64,000 bases of DNA. Origin: Mycolicibacterium nivoides. Its GTDB lineage: Bacteria > Actinomycetota > Actinomycetes > Mycobacteriales > Mycobacteriaceae. Location of the stretch: NCBI RefSeq assembly GCF_003855255.1, contig NZ_CP034072.1, positions 6,276,503-6,340,502 on the forward strand, written 5' to 3'. The translations under genes and the position numbers were made by a program. Below, in pieces: positions 17,411 through 26,631 of this stretch (position 1 is the first letter of the stretch; each line of letters opens with the position of its first letter). The notes beneath the pieces were generated by a model. That model was not told the DNA's origin. It did not search any database and saw only the letters and a program-made list of their open reading frames with translations.

Positions 17411-18495
17411 CCTCGGCTGCCCGCCGCGCCCAGCAGTCGCAGCGACCCCCGCACGATCGCGTCACCGCAACTGCGATGCAGGGCATTCACCGGACCGTCG
17501 CGGTAGTGCCGCCAGCGCCGGGCACGGCAGAGATGGGCGTTGCGATCGTCGCCGGGGTCGACGGTCAGTCCTTCGGCCTCGACCACGTCGACCGCCGCGG
17601 CCATCACCGCGATCACCGTGGCATCGGCTGAAAGGAAACGTCCCACCGCCGGGCCGCCCACTGCACGCAGCTCGGCCAGGGCCCACCGCACCCGCCGGTA
17701 CCGGACCGGGGCAGCCGCCGCATCGATCGCCGCCACCACCCGGTCGACCTCGCTGAGCCGACGTAACAACCCCGGCACCGCCTCCAGCTGAGCGCCACGG
17801 CTCATCGCCAAGGTGGTGTGGGCGATCCCGAACCGGTCCAGACGCTCCAGCAGCTCCGTGCGCTGCACTCGGTGTGAACCGGCGACGAAGGCATCGGCTG
17901 AGGTCAGGTCGGCGGGCTCACCGGCCAGCAGGCACAGCGCGTCGACCAGGTGCGGAGGAAGCGTCCGGGTGGACGCCAAAGCCAGCAGCGCCACCATCGG
18001 CACCACCGGAACTCCGGCCGGCTTCTGCAGGCGCGAGGCCCTGCGGTGCGCGGTGGCGACCGGTCCGCCGGGCCCGGACCCGGCCAGATCGGCCTTGTTG
18101 AGCACCACGATCGCCGGCCTGCCTTCCCGCGCCAGCTCGGCGAGCACTGCCTCATCCTCAGGTTTGAGCACCTCGGCGATCACCAGCACCGTGACATCAC
18201 CTGACTCGGCGATCTCGAGACCCGCACCGGCCGGCGCGGAGTTCTCCAAGGCGGCGTCTTCCAGGGCGGCGTCTTCCAGGGCAGCGTTTTCCAGGGCGGC
18301 GGCCACCGTGCTCACGCCGACGCCACGACGCCCGCACACACGGACACTGACGGGAGCCGACACCCGTGCACTGATCTCCGCCAACCGCGCATCGCCGTCA
18401 CGGTCGGCAAAGCGTGTGAGCTCGTCTGCGAAAATCTGGCAGCCTTCCCTGCGTGGTGACGGGCCTACCCCTGCGCCCACGAAAAATCGTGACAC
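17407..18495 (-). CDS. Putative P-loop NTPase partner protein (Rv0209-like)
   Basis: Protein of about 362 residues; GTG 18495 was chosen because the length then matches Rv0209 (361) and leaves a 114-bp divergent gap to trmB. The alternative ATG at 18603 would leave only 6 bp. Residues ~50-65 hold VRVCGRRGVGVSTVAAAL, a Walker-A-like loop without lysine, and VVLNKADLAGSG near residue 125 is a clear NKxD motif of GTPases. Between them is an AALEN/AALED repeat encoded by four 15-bp units. No membrane helix is obvious. Coupled by ATGA to the Rv0210-like gene, so the two are likely to work as a pair. Function is unknown. Confidence 0.7.
   Translation of the reverse strand: MSRFFVGAGVGPSPRREGCQIFADELTRFADRDGDARLAEISARVSAPVSVRVCGRRGVGVSTVAAALENAALEDAALEDAALENSAPAGAGLEIAESGDVTVLVIAEVLKPEDEAVLAELAREGRPAIVVLNKADLAGSGPGGPVATAHRRASRLQKPAGVPVVPMVALLALASTRTLPPHLVDALCLLAGEPADLTSADAFVAGSHRVQRTELLERLDRFGIAHTTLAMSRGAQLEAVPGLLRRLSEVDRVVAAIDAAAAPVRYRRVRWALAELRAVGGPAVGRFLSADATVIAVMAAAVDVVEAEGLTVDPGDDRNAHLCRARRWRHYRDGPVNALHRSCGDAIVRGSLRLLGAAGSRG
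18242..18301 (-). repeat. 15-bp tandem repeat inside the Rv0209-like gene
   Basis: Four units of a 15-bp motif, TCTTCCAGGGCGGCG on the + strand, with few mismatches. In the protein they encode AALEN, AALED, AALED, AALEN. Copy number changes would keep the frame, so this is a possible length-variable site. Confidence 0.8.
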
Positions 18496-18609
18496 GGCCC
18501 GCGGGGACGCGCGAACAGAGGTTTGAGCCTTAACAGTAGGAGGCAACTGTTGGGTATCAATCTCTACCACGATGCGGGCACATCGCCGGAGATAAGAGAC
18601 CATGGACGG

Positions 18610-19389
18610 ATGCACCCGTCCAGGTCCGACATCGATGGGCAGGCGCCGGCAGATGAGGCGGCCGACGTGCCGCCCGCCCAGCCGCACCGTTTTCCCCGGG
18701 TGACCAGCTTTCGCACCCGGCGGTCGACGCTGTCGCCGGCCCAGCAACAGACCTGGGACCGGCTGTGGCCCGAGCTCGGAATGCAGGCCCGTGACGAGGT
18801 CTCGACACCGGTGGTCGACCTCGACACCACCGCCTGGTTCGGCCGCTCGGCCCCGTTGATCCTGGAGATCGGCTCGGGCACCGGCACCTCCACGCTGGCC
18901 ATGGCCCAGGCCGAACCCGATCTCGACGTGATCGCGGTCGAGGTCTACCGCAAGGGCCTGGCCCAACTGCTCAGCGCGATCGACCGCACGACACAGACCG
19001 AATCCCCCGTCACCAACATCCGCATGATCCGCGGCGACGGCGTCGACGTGCTGGAGCACATGTTCGGGAGCGAGACCCTGACCGGCGTGCGGGTGTTCTT
19101 CCCGGATCCCTGGCCCAAGGCCCGCCACCACAAGCGCCGCCTGCTGCAGCCGGCCACGGTTGCCCTGATCGCCGACCGGCTGCGGCCCGGCGGAATTCTG
19201 CATGCGGCCACCGACCACGCCGGGTATGCCGAGCACATCGCCGAGGTGGGAGACGCCGAGCCGCTGCTGCGCCGGGTCGAGCTCGGAGCGCATTTGCCGA
19301 TATCGGTCGAGCGCCCGGTCACCAAGTACGAGCGCAAAGCGCTTGCCGGCCCCGACGTCACCGAGTTGGTCTGGGAGAAACGGCCATGA
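18610..19389 (+). CDS. trmB: tRNA (guanine-N7-)-methyltransferase
   Basis: Cytosolic SAM-dependent enzyme that methylates G46 of tRNA at N7. It has 259 residues, close to M. tuberculosis Rv0208c (263). The SAM-binding motif LEIGSGTGTSTL is near residue 88; the family hallmark VRVFFPDPWPKARHHKRRL follows, with the catalytic Asp; the C-terminal TKYERKA tail motif is also typical. ATG 18610 was chosen; an ATG at 18602 is out of frame, and a TTG at 18523 is in frame but gives an unusually long N-terminus. The stop overlaps the ATG of the NYN-domain gene (ATGA), so they are co-translated. Confidence 0.93.
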   Translation: MHPSRSDIDGQAPADEAADVPPAQPHRFPRVTSFRTRRSTLSPAQQQTWDRLWPELGMQARDEVSTPVVDLDTTAWFGRSAPLILEIGSGTGTSTLAMAQAEPDLDVIAVEVYRKGLAQLLSAIDRTTQTESPVTNIRMIRGDGVDVLEHMFGSETLTGVRVFFPDPWPKARHHKRRLLQPATVALIADRLRPGGILHAATDHAGYAEHIAEVGDAEPLLRRVELGAHLPISVERPVTKYERKALAGPDVTELVWEKRP

Positions 19390-20111
19390 GTGTGACCGAA
19401 GACATGCAAGACGAGACCGCGCAGGCAGAGGCCCGATCCGAGGCGGAGTCCGAGACCTCGATCACTGCGCCCCCGCGGCGGGTGCTGCTCGTGTGGGACG
19501 CCCCCAACCTGGACATGGGACTGGGTGCGATCCTCGGCGGCCGCCCGACCGCCGCGCACCGTCCACGGTTCGACGCGCTGGGCCGCTGGCTGCTGGGATA
19601 CACCTCTGATCTGGCGGCCTCTGGCGGCGTTGCCGGCGACAACACAGACGTTTCGCTGGAGCCCGAGGCCACGGTGTTCACCAACATCGCCCCAGGTAGC
19701 GCCGATGTAGTGCGGCCGTGGGTGGAAGCGTTGCGTAACGTGGGCTTCGCCGTCTTCGCCAAGCCGAAGATCGACGATGACAGTGATGTCGACAGTGACA
19801 TGCTCGAGCACATCGCCCTGCGTCGCAAGGAAGGGCTGGCAGCGGTCCTCGTGGCCTCGGCTGACGGACAAGCGTTCCGCCAGCCGTTGGAAGAAATCGC
19901 CCGTGAGGGCACCCCGGTGCAGGTGCTTGGATTTCGCGAACATGCGAGCTGGGCGTTAGCGTCGGATACCTTGGAGTTTGTCGATCTGGAGGACATTCCT
20001 GGTGTGTTCCGGGAACCGCTGCCACGGATCGGACTGGACTCGCTGCCCGAGCAGGGAGCATGGCTGCAGCCGTTCCGGCCGCTGTCATCACTACTGACCG
20101 CACGTGTGTGA
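19386..20111 (+). CDS. NYN-domain (PIN-like) protein, Rv0207c-like
   Basis: Protein of 241 residues with an acidic N-terminal tail (about 30 residues) and then a NYN/PIN-like ribonuclease fold. LLVWDAPNLDM carries the first conserved Asp and the Asn typical of NYN domains, and VDSDMLEHIAL and LVASADGQAF provide further acidic positions for metal binding. Rv0207c occupies the same place between trmB and mmpL3 in M. tuberculosis. A role in RNA processing is suggested by the fold and by coupling to trmB, but no activity has been assigned that I know of. It precedes mmpL3 by 78 bp on the same strand and may be co-transcribed with it. Confidence 0.8.
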   Translation: MSVTEDMQDETAQAEARSEAESETSITAPPRRVLLVWDAPNLDMGLGAILGGRPTAAHRPRFDALGRWLLGYTSDLAASGGVAGDNTDVSLEPEATVFTNIAPGSADVVRPWVEALRNVGFAVFAKPKIDDDSDVDSDMLEHIALRRKEGLAAVLVASADGQAFRQPLEEIAREGTPVQVLGFREHASWALASDTLEFVDLEDIPGVFREPLPRIGLDSLPEQGAWLQPFRPLSSLLTARV

Positions 20112-20189
20112 CAACTGAAGACCTTCGTCCAGTACAAGCGCGGGTCACCAAAATTTTTAGAGCGAAGTATCAAAGCGTTAGGAGCCTAA

Positions 20190-23060
20190 GTGTTCGCCTG
20201 GTGGGGTCGAACGGTGTACCAGTTCAGGTACATCGTCATCGGTGTCATGGTGGCGCTGTGCCTAGGTGGCGGCGTCTACGGCGCCAGTCTCGGAGAGCAC
20301 GTCACGCAGAGTGGTTTCTACGACGAGGGCAGCCAGTCGGTGCAGGCGTCGCTGTTGGGCGACGAGGTCTACGGCCGCGACCGCACCAGCCATGTCGTCG
20401 CCATCCTGACGCCGCCGGATGACAAGTTGGTCACCGACAAAGCGTGGCAGAAGAAGGTGACCGGGGAACTCGACCAGGTGGTCAAGGATCACCCGGACCA
20501 GGTCCAGGCCTGGGTCGGCTGGCTGAAGGCGCCTGACGTCGCCTCGCTCGCCGCGATGAAGACCGAGGACCAGCGTCACACGTTCATCAGCGTTCCCCTC
20601 AAGGGTGACGACGACGACGCGATCCTCAAGAACTATCAGGCCGTCGAGCCCGATCTGCAGCAGGTCAACGGCGGCGACATCAAGCTGGCCGGCCTCAACC
20701 CGCTGGCCAGTGAGCTGACCGGGACCATCGGCACCGACCAGAAACGCGCCGAGCTCGCGATCGTGCCGCTGGTGGCGGTCGTGCTGTTCTTCGTGTTCGG
20801 CGGTGCGGTCGCCGCCGCCCTGCCCGCGATCATCGGTGGCCTGACCATCGGCGGCGCGTTGGGCATTCTGCGGTTCACCGCCGAGTTCGGGCCTGTGCAC
20901 TTCTTCGCCCAGCCGGTCGTGACGATGATGGGTTTCGGTATCGCCATCGACTACGGCCTGTTCATCGTGAGCCGGTTCCGAGAGGAACTCGCCGAGGGCT
21001 ATGACACCGAGGCCGCGGTACGAAGATCGGTGATGACCTCGGGCCGGACCGTGGCATTCTCCGCGGTGATCATCGTGGCGTCCTCGTTGCCGCTGCTGCT
21101 GATCCCGCTCGGGTTCCTGAAGTCGATCACCTACGCGATCATCGCCTCGGTCATGTTGGCAGCCTTCCTGTCCATCACGGTGCTGCCCGCCGTCCTGGCC
21201 ATCCTGGGACCCCGGGTCGACGCGCTCGGCGTGACCACACTGCTGAAGGTGCCGTTCCTGGCCAACTGGCCGTTCTCGCGGCGGATCATCGACTGGTTCG
21301 CCGAGAAGACCCAGAAGACCAAGACCCGCGAAGAAGTCGAGCAGGGCTTCTGGGGCCGGCTGGTCAACATCGTGATGAAGCGACCCATCGCCTTCGCCAC
21401 GCCGATCCTGGTCATCATGACGCTGCTGGTCCTCCCGATCGGCTCGCTCACACTCGCAGGTATCAGCGAGAAGTACCTGCCGCCCGACAACGCCGTGCGC
21501 CAGTCCCAGGAGCAGTTCGACAAGCTCTTCCCCGGATTCCGCACCGAGCAGATCACCCTGGTGATGAAGCGCGAAGACGGTGAGCCGATCACCGATGCCC
21601 AGATCGCCGATATGCGCGCCAAGGCGCTGAACGTGAAGGGCTTCACCGATCCGGACAACAACCCGGACGCCATGTGGAAAGAGCGCGCGGCCACCGACAG
21701 CGGGTCCAAGGACAAGTCGGTCCGGGTCATCCAGAACGGCCTGGTCAACCGCGGCGACGCGGCGCAGAACATAGCGGACCTACGAGCCCTGCAGCCCCCG
21801 CACGGCATCGAGGTGTTCGTCGGCGGTACCCCGGCCCTGGAGCAGGACTCGATCCACAGCCTGTTCTCCAGGCTCCCGCTGATGGTGACGATCCTGGTCA
21901 TCACCACCACGGTGCTGATGTTCCTGGCCTTCGGCTCGATCGTGCTGCCGGTCAAGGCCGCGTTGATGAGCGCCCTGACCCTCGGCTCGACGATGGGCAT
22001 CCTGACCTGGATGTTCGTCGACGGCCACGGCTCAGGACTGCTGAACTACACACCACAGCCGCTGATGGCACCGATGATCGGTCTGATCATCGCGGTGATC
22101 TGGGGTCTGTCCACCGACTACGAGGTGTTCCTGGTCTCGCGCATGGTCGAGGCCCGAGAACGCGGGATGTCGACCGCCGAGGCCATCCGCATCGGTACCG
22201 CGACCACCGGTCGCCTCATCACCGGTGCCGCCCTGGTCCTGGCAGTGGTGGCAGGCGCGTTCGCCTTCTCCGACCTGGTGATGATGAAGTACCTGGCCTT
22301 CGGTCTGCTCATCGCCCTGCTGCTCGACGCCACGGTCATCCGTATGTTCCTGGTGCCGGCGATCATGAAGTTGCTCGGCGACGATTGCTGGTGGGCTCCG
22401 CACTGGATGAAACGAATCCAGGAGAAGCTCGGCCTCGGCGAGACCGAACTGCCCGACGAGCGCAAGCGCCCGATGGGGCAGGAGTCCGCAGAGGACCCCC
22501 GCGCCCTGGCCGGCGTCGGCGCGCTGCCGGCACCGCGCCCGCACGATCCGACACATCCTGCCGCCGAGCCCCGGCGCCCGCTGATGCCGCGGACCAACGC
22601 ACCCTCGGCTGCCGGCACAGCGCGGATCACGCCGCCGCAGCCACCGGCCCAGCAGCTTCCGAGTGCCCAGCAAGAACCGGCCACCACGCGGTTCGCGATG
22701 GCCCGTAACGCCGTGCGCAACGCGGTGAACACTGCGGTCAACACGGTCAACACCGCGACCGGCAGCACCAACGCCGGCACGGAACGCACGCCGCAGCCCA
22801 CCGGGCGGCCCGCGGGTGGCCCGGCATCACCCCCGCAGCGTGAAGATCAACCGCAGCAGCGTCCGCCCGCCGGTGGTGGTGAGAATGCGCCGACGACCGC
22901 GTTCAGCGCACAGCGCCCGAACCAAGGGCCGGGGCCGAATCCACGCCAGCGTGATCAGGACCCGTCGACCCAGAAGCTCAACCCCCGCGACGACGAACCG
23001 CCTCGTCGCGGCGGCGGGATGAGTGCGCAGGATCTGCTGCGCCGCGAAGGCCGGCTCTGA
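20190..23060 (+). CDS. mmpL3: MmpL3, trehalose monomycolate flippase
   Basis: Essential RND-type inner-membrane protein that moves trehalose monomycolate to the periplasm for mycolic-acid assembly. It starts at GTG 20190 with MFAWWGRTVYQFRY and has 956 residues. The proton-relay pairs are D254-Y255 (IAIDYGLFIVSR) and D643-Y644 (LSTDYEVFLVSR), the target site of many MmpL3 inhibitors. Twelve helices are expected, with periplasmic porter domains after helix 1 and helix 7. The last 190 residues (about 760-956) are a Pro/Gln/Thr-rich cytoplasmic tail of low complexity. It lies downstream of trmB and the NYN gene as in M. tuberculosis. Also implicated in heme uptake with Rv0203-type proteins. Confidence 0.97.
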   Translation: MFAWWGRTVYQFRYIVIGVMVALCLGGGVYGASLGEHVTQSGFYDEGSQSVQASLLGDEVYGRDRTSHVVAILTPPDDKLVTDKAWQKKVTGELDQVVKDHPDQVQAWVGWLKAPDVASLAAMKTEDQRHTFISVPLKGDDDDAILKNYQAVEPDLQQVNGGDIKLAGLNPLASELTGTIGTDQKRAELAIVPLVAVVLFFVFGGAVAAALPAIIGGLTIGGALGILRFTAEFGPVHFFAQPVVTMMGFGIAIDYGLFIVSRFREELAEGYDTEAAVRRSVMTSGRTVAFSAVIIVASSLPLLLIPLGFLKSITYAIIASVMLAAFLSITVLPAVLAILGPRVDALGVTTLLKVPFLANWPFSRRIIDWFAEKTQKTKTREEVEQGFWGRLVNIVMKRPIAFATPILVIMTLLVLPIGSLTLAGISEKYLPPDNAVRQSQEQFDKLFPGFRTEQITLVMKREDGEPITDAQIADMRAKALNVKGFTDPDNNPDAMWKERAATDSGSKDKSVRVIQNGLVNRGDAAQNIADLRALQPPHGIEVFVGGTPALEQDSIHSLFSRLPLMVTILVITTTVLMFLAFGSIVLPVKAALMSALTLGSTMGILTWMFVDGHGSGLLNYTPQPLMAPMIGLIIAVIWGLSTDYEVFLVSRMVEARERGMSTAEAIRIGTATTGRLITGAALVLAVVAGAFAFSDLVMMKYLAFGLLIALLLDATVIRMFLVPAIMKLLGDDCWWAPHWMKRIQEKLGLGETELPDERKRPMGQESAEDPRALAGVGALPAPRPHDPTHPAAEPRRPLMPRTNAPSAAGTARITPPQPPAQQLPSAQQEPATTRFAMARNAVRNAVNTAVNTVNTATGSTNAGTERTPQPTGRPAGGPASPPQREDQPQQRPPAGGGENAPTTAFSAQRPNQGPGPNPRQRDQDPSTQKLNPRDDEPPRRGGGMSAQDLLRREGRL

Positions 23061-23067
23061 TCCTGGG

Positions 23068-24216
23068 CTAGCGGTCGGGATCGTCCGACGACAGGTCATC
23101 GGCACGGGCTTGAATGAGCACGTCGTCCGATTCCTCTTGCCGGGCCTCCTCGGCCTCGGGATCCTCGGCCAGCAGAACCCGGGTCGCGCTGTTGATGAAC
23201 GCCACTGTGGGAACGGCGAGCAGAGCGCCGACGATGCCGGCCAGGACACCGCCGCCCGCGATGGCCAGCACGACCGCCAGCGGGTGAATCGACACCGCGC
23301 GGCCCATCACCAGCGGCTGCAGCACGTGACCCTCGAGTTGCTGCACCGCGATGATCAGCCCGAGCGTGATCAGGGCGTAGACGAACCCCTTGGCCAGCAG
23401 CGCCACCACGACCGCCAGGAATCCGGCGACGACCGCACCGACCAGCGGGATGAAGGCGCCCATGAACACCAGCGAGGCCAGCGGCAGCGCCAACGGGATA
23501 CCCATGATCGCCAAGCCGGTACCGATGCCCACGGCATCGACCAGGGCGACCAGGAACGTCGCCCGCATGTAGCCGCCCAGCGAGTGGAAGCCCGCTCGCC
23601 CGGCGTCACGAACCCGGTCACGCACGTGCGTCGGGAACGCCTTGGTGACGAACGCGAAGATGCTGCGCCCACCCTGTAACAGGAAGATCAGAGTGAACAG
23701 CACCAGGAGCGCGCCGGTGAGCAGTTCGGTGAGGGTGCCCGCGGTGGACAACGCCCCGGTGGTGAGCTTCTCCTGATTTCGTTGCAGCGCCTCGATCGCG
23801 GTGTTGCCGGCCTGGTCGATCTGCTCCTTGCTCAGCTGCAGCGGGCCGTTGATCAGCCAGTTGCGCAGCCCGTCGATGCTTCGGGTCACCTGTTCCACGA
23901 GTTGTGGTGCACCCTCGACGAATTGGGAGATGACGAAGCTCAAGATGCCGCCCACCACCGCGAAACTGGCGAGCAACACCAGGGCCACGGCGGCGCCACG
24001 AGGGGCACCGCGGCGGTCCATGAAGTCGACGGCGGGCAGCAGCAACGCCGCGACCATGGTGGCCAGCGCCACCGGCACCACGATCACCTCAAGGTGTTTG
24101 ATCAGCCACAGCAGTGCCACCACGGCCGCCAGAATGACCAACAGCCGCCACGACCAGGCCGCAACCTTGCGGACGAACGGCGTGACGGCCTCATCAGCAA
24201 CAGGATCCAGTGCCAT
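23068..24216 (-). CDS. AI-2E family (PerM-like) membrane protein, Rv0205-like
   Basis: Polytopic membrane protein of 382 residues from the AI-2E transporter/PerM family. The first helix pair is near residues 20-60, a soluble helical segment lies at about 100-175 ([20 protein letters not shown]), then further helices. The family signature is around [20 protein letters not shown] and [16 protein letters not shown]. The acidic C-terminus ([15 protein letters not shown]) is cytoplasmic. ATG 24216 was chosen; an in-frame upstream start at 24246 exists. It ends 7 bp from mmpL3 in convergent orientation and is divergent from the next gene. The transported compound is unknown; AI-2 transport should not be assumed. 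Confidence 0.85.
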   Translation of the reverse strand: MALDPVADEAVTPFVRKVAAWSWRLLVILAAVVALLWLIKHLEVIVVPVALATMVAALLLPAVDFMDRRGAPRGAAVALVLLASFAVVGGILSFVISQFVEGAPQLVEQVTRSIDGLRNWLINGPLQLSKEQIDQAGNTAIEALQRNQEKLTTGALSTAGTLTELLTGALLVLFTLIFLLQGGRSIFAFVTKAFPTHVRDRVRDAGRAGFHSLGGYMRATFLVALVDAVGIGTGLAIMGIPLALPLASLVFMGAFIPLVGAVVAGFLAVVVALLAKGFVYALITLGLIIAVQQLEGHVLQPLVMGRAVSIHPLAVVLAIAGGGVLAGIVGALLAVPTVAFINSATRVLLAEDPEAEEARQEESDDVLIQARADDLSSDDPDR

Positions 24217-24287
24217 CTCGGTAGCGTAATGCGGCGCGCCCAGCAACCGGCGATGTCGACACGACCTGCGCGGTTACCCTGTAGGGC

Positions 24288-25391
24288 GTGTCACAGGACG
24301 CGCCGGCCGACACAACCCGGGACAGGGTCGGCTCCACGCGCGGCAAGTACTGGTGGGTGCGGTGGGCGGTCATCGCACTCGCGGTGACAGTGCTGGCCGT
24401 CGAGGTGACACTGGTCTGGGATCAGCTGGCGAAGGCATGGCGGAGCCTGCTGACCGCGAACGGATGGTGGGTGCTGGCGGCGGTAGGCGCCGCGATGGCC
24501 TCGATGCACAGTTTCGCCCAGATCCAGCGGACGCTGCTGCGATCGGCGGGAGTGCCCGTCAGACAGTGGCGTTCGGAGGCCGCGTTCTACGCCGGTAACG
24601 CACTGTCGACCACCATGCCGGGTGGCCCCGTGCTCTCGGCGACGTTCGTGTACCGCCAACAACGCATCTGGGGTGCCTCACCGCTGGTGGCCTCGTGGCA
24701 GCTGGTGATGTCGGGGGTGCTGCAGGTCGTGGGCCTGGCGCTGCTGGGCCTCGGCGGCGCGCTTCTGCTCGGGGCCAGCAAGAACCCGCTGTCACTGATC
24801 TTCTCGCTCGGCGCGTTCCTGGCGATCATCCTGCTGGCGCAAGCCGTGGCCACCAGGCCCGAGCTGATCGACGGCATCGGGGCCAAGGTGCTGGCGTGGG
24901 TCAACTCGCTGCGCGGCAAGCCCACAGACACCGGGCTGGCCAAGTGGCGCGAGATCCTGCAGCAGCTGGAGTCGGTCAGTCTGGGCCGGCGGGACCTCGC
25001 GGTGGCGTTCAGCTGGTCGATGTTCAACTGGGTCGCCGACGTGGCCTGCCTGGCGTTCGCCTGCTACGCCGCCGGCGGTCACCCATCGCTGGCCGGGGTC
25101 ACCGTCGCCTACGCCGCGGCCCGCGCGGTGGGATCGATCCCGTTGATGCCAGGCGGTCTGCTGGTGGTGGAGGCCGTGCTGGTGCCCGGACTGGTCTCCT
25201 CCGGAATGACGCTGGCGTCGGCGATCTCGGCGATGCTCATCTACCGCCTGGTCAGCTGGATCTTCATCTCCTCGATCGGGTGGGTGGTGTTCTTCTTCAT
25301 GTTCCGCACCGAGAAGGACCTCGACCCGGACGAACACACGGCCGGGACGGCGGACACAGACGGTCCCGCCTCCCCGAACCCTGAATCCTGA
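24288..25391 (+). CDS. Lysylphosphatidylglycerol synthase TM-region/UPF0104 family membrane protein (Rv0204c-like)
   Basis: Integral membrane protein of 367 residues with about eight helices, similar to the flippase-like N-terminal half of MprF and to archaeal AglD-type proteins. It lacks the aminoacyl-transferase half. Conserved family stretches are YAGNALSTTMPGGPVLSATF and AVGSIPLMPGGLLVVEAVL. It starts at GTG 24288 and ends within a heptamer tandem repeat that supplies the stop codon. Position matches Rv0204c between the AI-2E gene and the hemophore region. A lipid-flipping role is plausible from the family but not shown for this member. Confidence 0.8.
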   Translation: MSQDAPADTTRDRVGSTRGKYWWVRWAVIALAVTVLAVEVTLVWDQLAKAWRSLLTANGWWVLAAVGAAMASMHSFAQIQRTLLRSAGVPVRQWRSEAAFYAGNALSTTMPGGPVLSATFVYRQQRIWGASPLVASWQLVMSGVLQVVGLALLGLGGALLLGASKNPLSLIFSLGAFLAIILLAQAVATRPELIDGIGAKVLAWVNSLRGKPTDTGLAKWREILQQLESVSLGRRDLAVAFSWSMFNWVADVACLAFACYAAGGHPSLAGVTVAYAAARAVGSIPLMPGGLLVVEAVLVPGLVSSGMTLASAISAMLIYRLVSWIFISSIGWVVFFFMFRTEKDLDPDEHTAGTADTDGPASPNPES

Positions 25392-25413
25392 ATCCTGAAT
25401 CCTGAATCCTGAA
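25381..25413 (+). repeat. Heptamer tandem repeat (CTGAATC)n with stop codons
   Basis: 4.7 copies of the 7-bp unit CTGAATC. Each unit contains TGA, and because 7 is not a multiple of 3 the TGAs fall in all three frames. The stop of the Rv0204c-like gene is the second TGA (25389-25391). The array ends 18 bp before the M23 lipoprotein ATG. Confidence 0.92.
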
Positions 25414-25431
25414 AAGCCCTAGGAGACGTCG

Positions 25432-26631
25432 ATGCGAATCCGGTACCCGATCGCAGTGGTCGCGCTGACCTTGGCCGGGTGTTCGTCGGCGCAGAGTCCG
25501 CAATCCGAGTCCCCCACGACCACCACCCCGCCACCGGTGGTCACCCCGGTGGTGGGATCGGTTCTGGCAGAACCGGTTCCAGTGGCCGCCACCGATGGCC
25601 GCACCCACCTGGCCTACGAGCTGATGCTGACCAACACCTCGCCGAGCGCCGTAACCCTCAACTCGCTGAGCGCCACTACGGCCGACCGCAAGTTGCTCAC
25701 CTTGTCCGGGGACAGCCTCAAGTACTGGACCAGGGCCGTGGGCAATTCCGCTGTGCCAACCAACGTGCTCGGCCCCGGGCAGAGCGCGTACGTGTGGCTG
25801 GACGTCGTCGCCGACGATCCGACGCAGGTGCCCACCGAACTCACCCACGAACTCGGGATCACCGTGGCCAAACCGATGCCGCCACTGGTCCCGCCCACAC
25901 TGACCGAGCCGGTGGCGCCGGTGGCGGTGCAGACCCGCAAGCCGGTGTCCATCACCCCGCCGCTGACCGGGGACAACTGGGTGGACGCCAACAGCTGCTG
26001 CGATATGACGCCGCACCGCATGGCGTTGAATCCGATCAACGGAAAGGTCTGGGCTGCAGAACGATTCGCAATCGACTATGTGCAGCTGGGCGCCGACGGG
26101 CGGCTGTTCGCCGGGGACCGGGCCAAGGTCGCGAGCTACCCGTACTTCGGCTCCGAGATCCACGCGGTGGCCGACGGCCCGGTGGTCGCGGTGCTCGACG
26201 GACTGAACGAGCAGGTCCCGGGTGTCGCGCCGAACGGCCTCACCCTCGCCCAGTACGGCGGCAACCACATCGTGCAGGACATCGGCGACGGCAACTACGC
26301 CTTCTACGCGCACCTGCAACCGAACAGCCTCAAGGTCAAGCCCGGAGACAAGCTCAGCGCCGGGCAGGTCATCGGCGCCTTGGGCAACTCCGGCAACTCC
26401 GATGCACCGCACCTGCACTTCCATGTGATGGACGGGCCGGATCCTTTGGCGTCCAATGGCTTACCATTTACCTTCAAATCGTTCCGGCTCGATTCGCGGC
26501 TCACCTCGCTGGCCGCCGCCGATGCGCTGTTCGACGGCAAGCCGGCCGCGCGGCAACCGGGCTTCGCCGAGCGCGACCAAACCGACGTCAGCCCACTGGT
26601 ACTGGATGTGATGACATATGCGACGAGCTAG
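25432..26631 (+). CDS. M23-family peptidase-like lipoprotein
   Basis: Secreted lipoprotein of 399 residues. The signal peptide ends in the lipobox LTLAGCSS, with the lipidated Cys at 17. After a Thr/Pro linker comes an Ig-like domain (about 35-165) and a C-terminal LytM/M23 fold (about 200-330). HLHFHVMDGP supplies the HxH zinc ligands. In the first ligand motif (usually HxxxD) the sequence reads ERFAIDYV, with Arg at the His position, so peptidase activity may be lost. ATG 25432 follows AGGAG. It overlaps the DUF3054 gene by 14 bp. Likely role is peptidoglycan binding or hydrolase regulation in the envelope. Confidence 0.85.
   Translation: MRIRYPIAVVALTLAGCSSAQSPQSESPTTTTPPPVVTPVVGSVLAEPVPVAATDGRTHLAYELMLTNTSPSAVTLNSLSATTADRKLLTLSGDSLKYWTRAVGNSAVPTNVLGPGQSAYVWLDVVADDPTQVPTELTHELGITVAKPMPPLVPPTLTEPVAPVAVQTRKPVSITPPLTGDNWVDANSCCDMTPHRMALNPINGKVWAAERFAIDYVQLGADGRLFAGDRAKVASYPYFGSEIHAVADGPVVAVLDGLNEQVPGVAPNGLTLAQYGGNHIVQDIGDGNYAFYAHLQPNSLKVKPGDKLSAGQVIGALGNSGNSDAPHLHFHVMDGPDPLASNGLPFTFKSFRLDSRLTSLAAADALFDGKPAARQPGFAERDQTDVSPLVLDVMTYATS

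Noticed and set aside
18523..18609. Upstream TTG start for trmB and an ATG at 18602
   Set aside because: The TTG start gives an unusually long N-terminus and the ATG at 18602 is out of frame; ATG 18610 gives the expected length.
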